Positions 6,515 to 12,753 of a DNA stretch of 12,818 bases are shown one piece after another. The notes below the pieces were generated by a model that was given only the letters and a program-made list of their open reading frames with translations, made no database searches and was not told the DNA's origin. Source of the DNA: Candidatus Martarchaeota archaeon (GTDB lineage: Archaea > Micrarchaeota > Micrarchaeia > Micrarchaeales > CABMGC01); NCBI GenBank assembly GCA_023487825.1, contig JAMDBP010000020.1, forward strand, positions 11,308-24,125. The letters run 5' to 3'. Numbering within the stretch: position 1 is the stretch's first letter; each line of letters begins with the position of its first letter. Both the position numbers and the translations under genes were made by a program.

Positions 6515-7639
6515 ATGGCAATAGCATTCGAAACGATACCAAAAGAGCTTGTCTCGGAGTCATCCGTTTATGACTACAAGACGCCTCTTGTGAAGCTGAT
6601 AGAGAAGATAAACGAAGAAGGAGCGGTGGTTGTAACAAGGAACAAGCGCTACTATGGGATAGTGGACAGGAAGGCAATAGGTAAGAAAAGGAATCTTACG
6701 ATATCAGAGACGCTTCCTGTAGGAAAGCTTGCAGTAAAGACCGCTGTTGTAAATGCAGGTTCAAGCATAAACAGCGTGATAAAGGAGTTCAATTCGTCTT
6801 CAACAAACGCACTGCCTTATGTTGAGAACAACAAGGTAAAGGGGATGCTGAAGAGAAACGGGATACTTAAGACGATGCTATCCCTGCACATGCTCTCCGA
6901 TAAGAAGGTATCAGAGGCGATGAGCTTCCCAATACTGGTCATAGAGCAGGATGAGGATGTAAGAAGGGCAAAGGAGCTTATGGAGCAGTACAAGGTAAAG
7001 AAGCTGCCTGTCGCCTCTCCAAAAGGTGAGATATACGGAGTGCTGAGGTACAGCGACATAATCAGATTCGGAATGAAAGAGGCAAGCAGGAGCTCGAAGA
7101 GCAACAAAGGCACAGTATCAATGAGCGGTACAAGGGCAGGGGACATAGCCACCCATGACTTCAGGACCGTAGACTCTGATTCAAATCTGGAAGGCGCCAT
7201 AAGGGATTTCATAAACAACAGGAGCAGCACGATAATAGCGACAAGGAAGGGCAAGCCTGTAGGGATACTCACTATAAGCAACATATTCGAACTAGCTTCA
7301 AAGGAGATAAGCACAACAGATTATGATATAGTGCTCTCAGGGCTTGACGAGTACACCAAGGAGTATGAGAGCGATCTGCTAAATGAGCTTAACAAGATGG
7401 CAGAGAAGATAGACAGGTTCAGCGGCATAAAAGTAAGCTACATACACCTTAACGTAAAAAGGATAAAATCCAGGAGCTACCAATTGAAGGCAATGGTCGG
7501 ACTTACAAACAAGGGAGTGACTACAATACACGTTGAGGACTTCAACCTGTATAGCACCATGCAGAAGCTCGAAAAGATAATGTACGACAAGATTAAAAAC
7601 CAGAAGGAGCTCATAATAACAAACAGGGAGAGAGATTGA
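6515..7639 (+). CDS. Four-CBS-domain protein with C-terminal HPF-like domain
   Basis: A 374-residue protein with four CBS domains (about residues 10-60, 65-125, 130-188 and 207-262), modules that usually bind adenine nucleotides or SAM. Residues about 268-366 resemble the ribosome hibernation-promoting factor/RaiA fold: the strand VSYIHLNVKRIK, then a basic Y-x-L-x-A-M-V strand, then EDFNLYSTMQKLEKIMYDKI, matching the HPF D-x-Y-x-A-I-x-x-x-x-x-K-L helix. I infer a ligand-gated factor that binds idle ribosomes. The frame opens at a TTG at 6485 inside a hairpin, but the ATG at 6515 is preferred because GGTG lies 7-10 nt upstream. The pilin-like gene begins 11 nt after the stop, so they form an operon. 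Confidence 0.8.
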   Translation: MAIAFETIPKELVSESSVYDYKTPLVKLIEKINEEGAVVVTRNKRYYGIVDRKAIGKKRNLTISETLPVGKLAVKTAVVNAGSSINSVIKEFNSSSTNALPYVENNKVKGMLKRNGILKTMLSLHMLSDKKVSEAMSFPILVIEQDEDVRRAKELMEQYKVKKLPVASPKGEIYGVLRYSDIIRFGMKEASRSSKSNKGTVSMSGTRAGDIATHDFRTVDSDSNLEGAIRDFINNRSSTIIATRKGKPVGILTISNIFELASKEISTTDYDIVLSGLDEYTKEYESDLLNELNKMAEKIDRFSGIKVSYIHLNVKRIKSRSYQLKAMVGLTNKGVTTIHVEDFNLYSTMQKLEKIMYDKIKNQKELIITNRERD

Positions 7640-7650
7640 CTGGTGGGAAG

Positions 7651-8121
7651 ATGCGATCAGGGAGCAGGAAGGGGCAGTCCAGCTTTGAGCTTCTGCTCAC
7701 ACTATCATTCGGGCTCGCCATATTGCTTCCTGTGGTAGTAATCGCATTCATACAGGTATCAAATGCGAATACCTCTTTCGGCAGTGCAGAATCGCAGCAG
7801 GCAGCCTCGAATCTTGCAAACGTAGCCTCGATAGTGGGAAGTGAGGGACCTCCTGCAAGGGTGATAACCAGCATAAATATACCTCCTGGGGTGAGCAGTA
7901 TATATATCGGCAACACAACCGGCGGCGTAGGAAATCTAGTGATATTCGTAGTTGATTCGGCAGCAGGTCCGAGCTATATAACCGAGTATGTGCCTGTAAC
8001 CGTGAGCGGAAATCTACAGGGAATAACGACTCCTGGAACATATCTAATCAACGTAACTGCTGAAGCAACCTGCCCAAGCGACCCTGCTGTAGGATGTGTC
8101 TACATGCAGGCAGTAACCTAA
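7651..8121 (+). CDS. Class III signal peptide (pilin-like) protein
   Basis: A 156-residue protein whose N-terminus RKG|QSSFE followed by a long hydrophobic helix (about residues 15-37) is an archaeal class III signal peptide, as in Methanococcus type IV pilins processed by EppA. Cleavage is expected between G8 and Q9; E13 is the conserved glutamate. The helix would form the filament core and the remaining roughly 115 residues an exposed beta-rich domain with NxT/S sites and two cysteines (C141, C149) that may form a disulfide. The frame is open to a TTG at 7636 overlapping the upstream stop, but the ATG at 7651 follows GGTGGG and is preferred. It is in an operon with the CBS-HPF gene. No pilus assembly genes are in the window. 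Confidence 0.8.
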   Translation: MRSGSRKGQSSFELLLTLSFGLAILLPVVVIAFIQVSNANTSFGSAESQQAASNLANVASIVGSEGPPARVITSINIPPGVSSIYIGNTTGGVGNLVIFVVDSAAGPSYITEYVPVTVSGNLQGITTPGTYLINVTAEATCPSDPAVGCVYMQAVT

Positions 8122-8124
8122 CTC

Positions 8125-8130
8125 TTTTTT
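8125..8130 (+). terminator. T-tract terminator of the CBS-HPF/pilin operon
   Basis: Six consecutive T residues begin 4 nt after the stop codon and are followed by further T-rich sequence to about 8140. No hairpin precedes them, which is normal for archaeal U-tract termination. Confidence 0.5.
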
Positions 8131-8162
8131 AGTCTTTCCTTATTGATACTAATCTATCCTAT

Positions 8163-8247
8163 GCAGGGATAGCAAAGCTTGGTCAAATGCGGCAGGTTCA
8201 GGGCCTGCTCCCGTAGGGGTTCGAGAGTTCAAATCTCTCTCCCTGCA
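8163..8247 (+). tRNA. tRNA-Leu (anticodon CAG)
   Basis: An 85-nt class II tRNA. Acceptor GCAGGGA/TCCCTGC is perfect, with discriminator A8247. D stem is GCA/TGC with loop containing TTGGT. Anticodon stem GCAGG/CCTGC encloses TTCAGGG, anticodon CAG at 8199-8201. The variable arm TCCC-GTAG-GGG and T arm GAGAG-TTCAAAT-CTCTC are intact. No intron and no CCA. The mercury operon promoter begins 35 nt further on. Confidence 0.95.
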
Positions 8248-8282
8248 TACTAGTATTAGAATAGGACAGAGTGCCGGCAAGC

Positions 8283-8294
8283 ATTATAAATATG
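8283..8294 (+). promoter_or_regulatory. Box A of the mercury operon
   Basis: ATTATAAATATG lies 27-38 nt before the ATG at 8321. Transcription would start near 8312, giving a leader of only about 10 nt. The right part of this element is inside the inverted repeat at 8290-8309. Confidence 0.6.
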
Positions 8295-8309
8295 ATTGTA
8301 TAATCATAT
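8290..8309. promoter_or_regulatory. Inverted repeat, likely ArsR-family operator
   Basis: ATATGATT and AATCATAT are perfect 8-bp inverted repeats around GTAT. The ATATGA...TCATAT form resembles operators of ArsR/SmtB regulators. It spans the end of box A and the predicted transcription start, so bound repressor would block the basal machinery. The regulator encoded third in this operon is the obvious binder; this is inferred. Confidence 0.6.
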
Positions 8310-8320
8310 ATTGTGCAAAT

Positions 8321-8815
8321 ATGATAAATGCAATACGCCTGGTACTCGGCTCTAAACCTTACCTGCTTTCTTTTCTAGTAATCGCAATATTGTCATTTCT
8401 CGGCTATTCTTTTCTAATTTCAAGCTCTTCGTTAAACCTCCTTCAGCCCAAAATAATACTCGGTCTAAATACCTACTCCATTACAGTATCAGTTCTAATA
8501 AGCGTACTTCTCGGACTCTCTCTTGCTGCTAATGCCTATGCATTTTCAAACAATGCCTCAACGAGCGGCAAGACAGGGTTAGGCGCAATACTTGCTGCAC
8601 TGCTGCCCAGTAGCCTATGTTGTACATCGGTCATACCTGCAATACTGGCTGCGTTCGGTGCATCTACCTCAACAATAATAGGAGTAGCAGGAACTATCCA
8701 GGGACCGTTTGCAACATATGAACCGCTCTTTATTATGTCATCGATAATACTTCTTGCTTTCAGTGTCTTTCTCGTAACAAGAAATATCGAAAAATGCTGT
8801 AAGGTGAAAAAATGA
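8321..8815 (+). CDS. MerT-like mercuric ion transport membrane protein
   Basis: A 164-residue membrane protein with about four helices (roughly residues 14-34, 50-74, 88-125 in one or two segments, 134-152). The C-terminal half matches the MerT core: a small-residue helix ending in the Cys pair C100-C101, then a PAIL-AAFG segment like MerT PLVL-ALGF, then TYEP-LF like MerT EPYRPIF, and a last helix ending near a second Cys pair, C159-C160. In MerT the first Cys pair in the membrane accepts Hg(II) and passes it inward. Two N-terminal helices are additional to MerT. The stop overlaps the next start as ATGA. Co-transcription with merA supports Hg(II) uptake; I infer it. Confidence 0.7.
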   Translation: MINAIRLVLGSKPYLLSFLVIAILSFLGYSFLISSSSLNLLQPKIILGLNTYSITVSVLISVLLGLSLAANAYAFSNNASTSGKTGLGAILAALLPSSLCCTSVIPAILAAFGASTSTIIGVAGTIQGPFATYEPLFIMSSIILLAFSVFLVTRNIEKCCKVKK

Positions 8816-9369
8816 AAAAAAGTCTGATGATAGGTGCCGTAGTAGGGATCGTTGTAATTGCAGGGGTGCTGCTGTTTATACAGTCAAATCAGAATATAGG
8901 TAGTGAAAATACCAAAAACATCAGTATAGGGTCCAAAGCTCCGGATTATAATTTTCTTCTGGATAACGGTTCATATGCAAATCTATCAAGATACAAAGGG
9001 CACACTACGCTCTTATGGTTTGTAGCTACCTGGTGTTCTACCTGCGCACAGGGGAATCAGGTCCTAAATCAGAACTATCAATTCTTCAAGAGCCGAGGGA
9101 TCAAGATAGTCGAGCTGGAGATGTACAATGACCTTGGCTACCAGGGTCCTGCCATAACCAACTTTGTAAGTTCTTATGCGCCAAACGCTTATTCAAACAA
9201 TACGGTAATACCTGCTCTTGCAGGATATAATATGACTGCAAGTTACGATCCTAAGGGCTATCTTGACATATACTATCTTATCTCGCCAAATGGCACTGTG
9301 TTATACATAAACGGGTCCCCTTCATATACTCTGGGTCAGTTGGAGGGGGCAATAAACAATTCTTTATAG
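8812..9369 (+). CDS. Membrane-anchored thioredoxin-like protein (TlpA/ResA type)
   Basis: A 185-residue protein with one N-terminal transmembrane helix (about residues 5-24) and a thioredoxin-like domain outside the cytoplasm. The redox motif WCSTC is at 74-78 (C75, C78), preceded by the LLWFVAT strand usual for TlpA/ResA proteins. Several NxS/T sites fit an exported domain. The position normally held by the cis-proline appears to be D152 in GYLDIYYLI, an unusual change. GGTG lies a few bases before the ATG, and the start overlaps the MerT-like stop by 4 nt. Being second in a mercury operon suggests it keeps thiols reduced or hands Hg(II) on at the outer face; this is inference. Confidence 0.75.
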   Translation: MKKSLMIGAVVGIVVIAGVLLFIQSNQNIGSENTKNISIGSKAPDYNFLLDNGSYANLSRYKGHTTLLWFVATWCSTCAQGNQVLNQNYQFFKSRGIKIVELEMYNDLGYQGPAITNFVSSYAPNAYSNNTVIPALAGYNMTASYDPKGYLDIYYLISPNGTVLYINGSPSYTLGQLEGAINNSL

Positions 9370-9378
9370 CGTGATAAT

Positions 9379-9711
9379 ATGGACAAATTGGAGTTTAAGG
9401 TATTTTTCTATGCGATAGGGGATTACAGCAGATTCAGCATACTGGATGCGCTTGAAAAGAAGGACCTTAACGTAAGCGAGATTGTTGCAATTACAGGCAT
9501 CGAGCAGAGCAATGTATCTCACCATCTGCACTGCCTTCTTAATTGCGGTTTTGTCAAGGTCAGAAAGGATGGAAAGGAGCGCATATACTCGATAAATACA
9601 GAAGTAAAACAGACGGTAAGGAGCATAATAAAGCACATAAACTATTACAAAACGCAGATAATCTCATGTGATATTGCAAACAAGGAGTATATCTCAAGGG
9701 TGGTTAAATAG
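9379..9711 (+). CDS. ArsR-family metal-sensing repressor, CmtR-like site
   Basis: A 110-residue winged-helix ArsR/SmtB regulator. The HTH is at about residues 31-58 (NVSEIVAITGIEQSNVSHHL then the recognition-helix end), followed by the wing VRKDGKERIYSI at 61-72. Cysteines C52 and C56 lie in HLHCLLNCGF at the end of the recognition helix and C97 is in the C-terminal helix. Spacing (4 and 41 residues) equals that of C57, C61 and C102 of the Mycobacterium CmtR Cd/Pb sensor, so it likely binds a thiophilic metal and then leaves DNA. GTGAT sits 4 nt before the ATG. Its TAG stop overlaps the apparent merA start. Hg(II) as inducer is inferred from context. Confidence 0.85.
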   Translation: MDKLEFKVFFYAIGDYSRFSILDALEKKDLNVSEIVAITGIEQSNVSHHLHCLLNCGFVKVRKDGKERIYSINTEVKQTVRSIIKHINYYKTQIISCDIANKEYISRVVK

Positions 9712-11123
9712 AGGAGTTTGAATATGCGATATTGGGACAGGGTTCTGCAGCATTTGCGGCAGCAATAAAAGCAAATGAGCTCGGAATCAAGACGGTAATG
9801 ATAGGCCACGGTGCAACTGAAGGTGCCATACTTGGAGGGACATGCATAAATGTTGGCTGTGTACCGAGCAAGAGGCTGATAACAGTAAGTACGTTCTTAG
9901 AGGAACTAAGAAAAAGAAGATATTCAGGACTGCGATACGAGATAGGAAAGATAGAGTATGATAAGATAGTTGCAGAAAAGGACAAAATGGTGGGCGAATT
10001 AAGAGGTCAGAAGTATACAGATGTACTGGATGCGCTTGAGAACATAACCTTTATGGATAAACTGGGCAGATTCAAAGATGCGAATACTATTATTGCAGGG
10101 AAAAAAGAGGTGCATTCGAAAAATACTCTTATAGCTACAGGTGCAAGAGCATCTGTTCCGAAGATCAAGGGAATAGAAAAGGCAAGATATCTTACAAATG
10201 AAGAAGCCTTGTCAATGAAGGAGCTTCCGGAATCATTGATAGTCGTAGGCGGGAGGGCGCTGGGTCTTGAATTCACGCAGCTATTCGCAAGGCTCGGTGT
10301 CAGAGTGACATTGCTGCAGAGAAGCGGAAGGATAATACCAAACTGGGAGCCCGAGATAGGAAATTATATGGCAGAGTATATGGATGAGGACGGAATCAAG
10401 ATAGTGACCAATGCAGAATTAGTCGGAATAGATTCAGGTAAACGGTCAACGAGCATAACTGCGATAGTCAATGGAAAGGAGCAGGTCTTCGAAGCCCAAG
10501 AGATACTCTTTGCAACCGGAAGAACGGCAAACGTAGAAGAACTTAACCTTAATTCAGCAGGCGTCAATCTGAATGAGAGAAACTTCATAAAAGTTGACAA
10601 AGGGCTGAAGACCACTGCAGGGAACATATACGCTGCAGGAGATGTTACCGGAGAGCCGATGCTCGAGACGCTTGCTGCAAAAGAGGGCAATATTGCAACA
10701 TCAAACATATTTGAGAATACAAAGAAGACCATAAACCTGAATGAGGTGCCGAGTGCGATATTCACATATCCTGAAGCTGCAATGGTAGGAATGACCGAAG
10801 AGCAGGTTATAAAAAACAAGATAAGGTGCAGTTGCAGTCCTCTAGAATTAAGATTCGTGGCAAAGTCGGCGATAATAGGCGATACCAGAGGATTGGTAAA
10901 GATAGTGATAGACCATAAGACAAAGAAGATATTGGGAGTGCATATACTCGCACCACATGCTGCAGAGCTGATACACGAGGGCACGCTTGCGGTCAAATTC
11001 GGCCTTACTATAGACGACATAATAGACACCGTGCACGTATTCCCAACACTGAGCGAGAGCCTTAAGCTTGCTGCAATGGCTTTTTACCAGGATGTCTCCA
11101 AGCTCAGTTGCTGTACAGTATAA
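9708..11123 (+). CDS. merA: Mercuric reductase MerA (probable AUA start)
   Basis: A flavin- and NADPH-dependent reductase of Hg(II) to Hg(0), cytoplasmic, without an N-terminal metal-binding (NmerA) domain. Numbered from an ATA at 9708 (471 residues): first Rossmann strand EFEYAILGQGSAA; redox pair GGTCINVGC (C46, C51); a tyrosine in RGQKY (Y103) at the position of RC607 MerA Tyr264; NAD(P) site VVGGRALGLEF; FAD-binding segment YAAGDV; and C-terminal SCCTV with the MerA-specific Cys pair C468-C469. The RC607 Tyr605 site is Thr (VFPTLSES). The earliest usual start codon, TTG at 9732, cuts off the first beta strand. The ATA has GGGTGG 4 nt upstream and overlaps the regulator's TAG stop. The C-terminal pair excludes plain lipoamide dehydrogenase. 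Confidence 0.9.
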   Translation: MEEFEYAILGQGSAAFAAAIKANELGIKTVMIGHGATEGAILGGTCINVGCVPSKRLITVSTFLEELRKRRYSGLRYEIGKIEYDKIVAEKDKMVGELRGQKYTDVLDALENITFMDKLGRFKDANTIIAGKKEVHSKNTLIATGARASVPKIKGIEKARYLTNEEALSMKELPESLIVVGGRALGLEFTQLFARLGVRVTLLQRSGRIIPNWEPEIGNYMAEYMDEDGIKIVTNAELVGIDSGKRSTSITAIVNGKEQVFEAQEILFATGRTANVEELNLNSAGVNLNERNFIKVDKGLKTTAGNIYAAGDVTGEPMLETLAAKEGNIATSNIFENTKKTINLNEVPSAIFTYPEAAMVGMTEEQVIKNKIRCSCSPLELRFVAKSAIIGDTRGLVKIVIDHKTKKILGVHILAPHAAELIHEGTLAVKFGLTIDDIIDTVHVFPTLSESLKLAAMAFYQDVSKLSCCTV

Positions 11124-11196
11124 ATCTCCATGCGCATTCCTGAACAGAGATATCATATACAAAATCGTATAACTGCCGCAGTTCCACTAAAACCCA

Positions 11197-11208
11197 GTAT
11201 ATAATAAA
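11197..11208 (+). promoter_or_regulatory. Box A of the small secreted protein gene
   Basis: GTATATAATAAA lies 32-43 nt before the ATG at 11240 and gives this gene a promoter separate from the mercury operon. Confidence 0.5.
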
Positions 11209-11239
11209 TCTGTCCGGCATACAGGGTAAAGGTGAGTCT

Positions 11240-11533
11240 ATGAATAAGACAACAGCGATAGGAATATCAGTATTGGCAATAACCATGCTGTTCAGCATGG
11301 TATCTGCACAAGGAACACTGCAGTCTCCAGGATACAACCAGGCAAATGAGGCAGGGACATGCCATGGCGTGTTTGGCTCGTATTTTGGAACTATAATAGG
11401 AGGTCTAGGTTCTCTGATAAGCTCTTTTGAACCTGCAACAGGAAATCTAGGTACAGGAACATCCAACAGCAACCCGTATTATTGTTCCTTCACCGGTGAG
11501 ACATTAACGTCTCCTTGGCATCCTGTATCATAA
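11240..11533 (+). CDS. Small secreted protein of unknown function
   Basis: A 97-residue protein that was not recognised. It starts MNKTTAIGISVLAITMLFSM, a Sec-type signal peptide with cleavage expected after A23 (VSA|QG). The mature part of about 74 residues is rich in Gly, Ser, Thr and Asn, with a central hydrophobic GTIIGGLGSLI stretch at 50-60 and two cysteines (C41, C82) that could form one disulfide. Start is well supported: GGTGAG at 11231-11236 and a TATA box at 11197-11208. A T7 tract begins 5 nt after the stop. It follows merA by 116 bp; a role in metal handling is possible but the sequence gives no direct evidence. Confidence 0.65.
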   Translation: MNKTTAIGISVLAITMLFSMVSAQGTLQSPGYNQANEAGTCHGVFGSYFGTIIGGLGSLISSFEPATGNLGTGTSNSNPYYCSFTGETLTSPWHPVS

Positions 11534-11538
11534 AAGAG

Positions 11539-11568
11539 TTTTTTTGAGGTAAGGGCTCTCCTTACCTC
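11539..11568 (+). terminator. T7 tract followed by a 9-bp perfect hairpin
   Basis: Seven T residues (11539-11545) follow the secreted-protein gene and can act as an archaeal terminator. Directly after is a perfect hairpin, GAGGTAAGG-GCTCT-CCTTACCTC (11546-11568), then TATCTTTATC. The tract is on the 5' side of the hairpin, opposite to the bacterial layout, though more T-rich sequence follows on the 3' side. Confidence 0.55.
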
Positions 11569-11727
11569 TATCTTTATCTAATCTATTTGATCTACTGATA
11601 GTCTGCATGTTAATCATTGCAGACGTGTTTAGAGAAAGGCTAACGCATGGCTGGCAGAAAAAGCATGTGTTCCTATTTTTCCCTACTCTCTGTTAAATGA
11701 CGAAAAAGGCCTGGGTTTCTACAATAA
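11569..11727. other. Non-coding stretch with a second hairpin
   Basis: No credible gene. GTCTGCA (11601-11607) and TGCAGAC (11618-11624) form a 7-bp stem with a 10-nt loop that can close further by a TG/CA pair around one bulged base. Together with the hairpin at 11546 this could be a small RNA or transcript-end structure. Nothing else was recognised. Confidence 0.35.
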
Positions 11728-11738
11728 CTATATAAATG
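11728..11738 (+). promoter_or_regulatory. Box A of the DUF488 gene
   Basis: ACTATATAAAT lies 23-33 nt before the GTG at 11761. That spacing puts transcription start at or next to the start codon, so the mRNA is leaderless. Confidence 0.6.
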
Positions 11739-11760
11739 AAAGGCAGCAAAATAAAATCAG

Positions 11761-12123
11761 GTGCCAATCGTGTTAGTAGGAGTCAAACGTATCTACGATA
11801 AGGCAAGCATAACCGATGGGAAGAGGGTCTTTGTTGACAGGCTATGGCCACGCGGAGTCAAGAAGAGCACTGCAAATGTAGACGTGTGGATGAAGGATAT
11901 AGCGCCGAGCAATGAGCTTCGACTGTGGTTCGACCATGACCCTAAGAAATGGGAATCCTTCAAGGCAAAGTATATGAAGGAATTGGAGGAGAACAAGCGC
12001 TCAGAGGACATATTGGCGATGGTTGAGAAGAATGATGTCACTCTGCTCTATGCTGCAAAGGATACGGAGCACAATAACGCAGTGGTCCTAAGCGAGTTCA
12101 TAAAATCCAGAGCCAAGGGCTGA
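11761..12123 (+). CDS. DUF488 family protein (YeaO-like)
   Basis: A 120-residue DUF488 protein of the YeaO subgroup, whose biochemical role is unknown. The hallmark DRLWPRG is at residues 26-32, followed by the WFDHDP motif at 56-61 and LLYAAKDTEHNNA at 95-107. Length is typical. No signal peptide or membrane segment. Translation is taken from a GTG at 11761, reading MPIVLVGVKR, because the family starts this close to the first strand and the TATA box at 11728-11738 is exactly at leaderless distance. There is no Shine-Dalgarno sequence. It converges on the eS1 gene with 66 bp between them, which hold nothing recognisable. Confidence 0.88.
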   Translation: MPIVLVGVKRIYDKASITDGKRVFVDRLWPRGVKKSTANVDVWMKDIAPSNELRLWFDHDPKKWESFKAKYMKELEENKRSEDILAMVEKNDVTLLYAAKDTEHNNAVVLSEFIKSRAKG

Positions 12124-12189
12124 AGCTGAACATAAAACACGCTAATACTAGGTATAAAAATTCAGACCAGGCAAATGATAACGGAAAGA

Positions 12190-12753
12190 TCAGAATTCAA
12201 GCTTCCTTACTTCGAGCTTTGCCATCCTTGTTATGTTCTTTACCGCATCCCTTGCGCCTGACTGCAGCGAGTTATCCATAACCCCTTTTATTATCTCATC
12301 CTTGTTCTTGCCCGATATATACTCCTTGCAGTATTCCTGCAGCTTCTTCCTTATCTGGCTCTTCTTAGGAGTGGCAAGTTTTGAGAATGATACTGCGATA
12401 AGCTTTACGACAACGGGCTTGCCCTCCTTGTCGGCAAACTTATCCATTGTGTATATGACACTTGAATGCCTCCTTACAAGGGAGTGCGTGTAGCTGAACA
12501 TCTGCTCCATGAACTCTAACTCTGTGTGTGCAGCGTTGTTCTTTGCGTCAGTCACTCTCAGTCCTACGGAGAGGAAGGAGTGTTCGGGCTTGTGCGTAAG
12601 CCATGACATGTTCACTTCTATTATCCTGCCGAGTGCCTTCTCCTCTTCATCTGCAGGTATCTCTCCTATCGACGCTTCGCCAAATACCTTCGGAGAGTAG
12701 ACCTCAAGCCACTTCTTCATCTTCCATTTCTCTGCGCTCTTCTGTGCCATCAT
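12190..12753 (-). CDS. rps3ae: 30S ribosomal protein eS1 (S3Ae)
   Basis: A 187-residue archaeal/eukaryotic-type small-subunit protein found near the mRNA exit. The N-terminal KWKMKKWLEVYSPKVFGEAS (from about residue 9) followed by IGEIPADEEEKALGR is the archaeal S3Ae opening; the RRHSSVIYTMDKF segment at about 94-106 is also typical, and the C-terminal helix ends in basic residues. Two ATG codons lie in tandem (12753 and 12750); either could be used. The first overlaps the TGA of the upstream uS15 gene by one base, so translation is probably coupled. eS1 next to uS15 is an archaeal gene arrangement. Confidence 0.95.
   Translation of the reverse strand: MMAQKSAEKWKMKKWLEVYSPKVFGEASIGEIPADEEEKALGRIIEVNMSWLTHKPEHSFLSVGLRVTDAKNNAAHTELEFMEQMFSYTHSLVRRHSSVIYTMDKFADKEGKPVVVKLIAVSFSKLATPKKSQIRKKLQEYCKEYISGKNKDEIIKGVMDNSLQSGARDAVKNITRMAKLEVRKLEF

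Noticed and set aside
7636..8121. Pilin-like protein starting at TTG 7636
   Set aside because: The ATG at 7651 has GGTGGG just upstream and gives a normal class III signal peptide.
10364..11029. Minus-strand frame of 221 codons inside merA
   Set aside because: It is antisense to unmistakable MerA sequence and looks like a low-complexity hydrophobic shadow.
9732..11123. Calling the flavoprotein a dihydrolipoamide dehydrogenase
   Set aside because: The C-terminal SCC motif, the tyrosine after the redox pair and the regulator/MerT-like context all fit MerA.
8163..11760. Mercury operon as an integrated island at tRNA-Leu(CAG)
   Set aside because: Position right after a tRNA fits, but I found no integrase and no repeat of the tRNA 3' end downstream. 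Codon style is like the neighbours.
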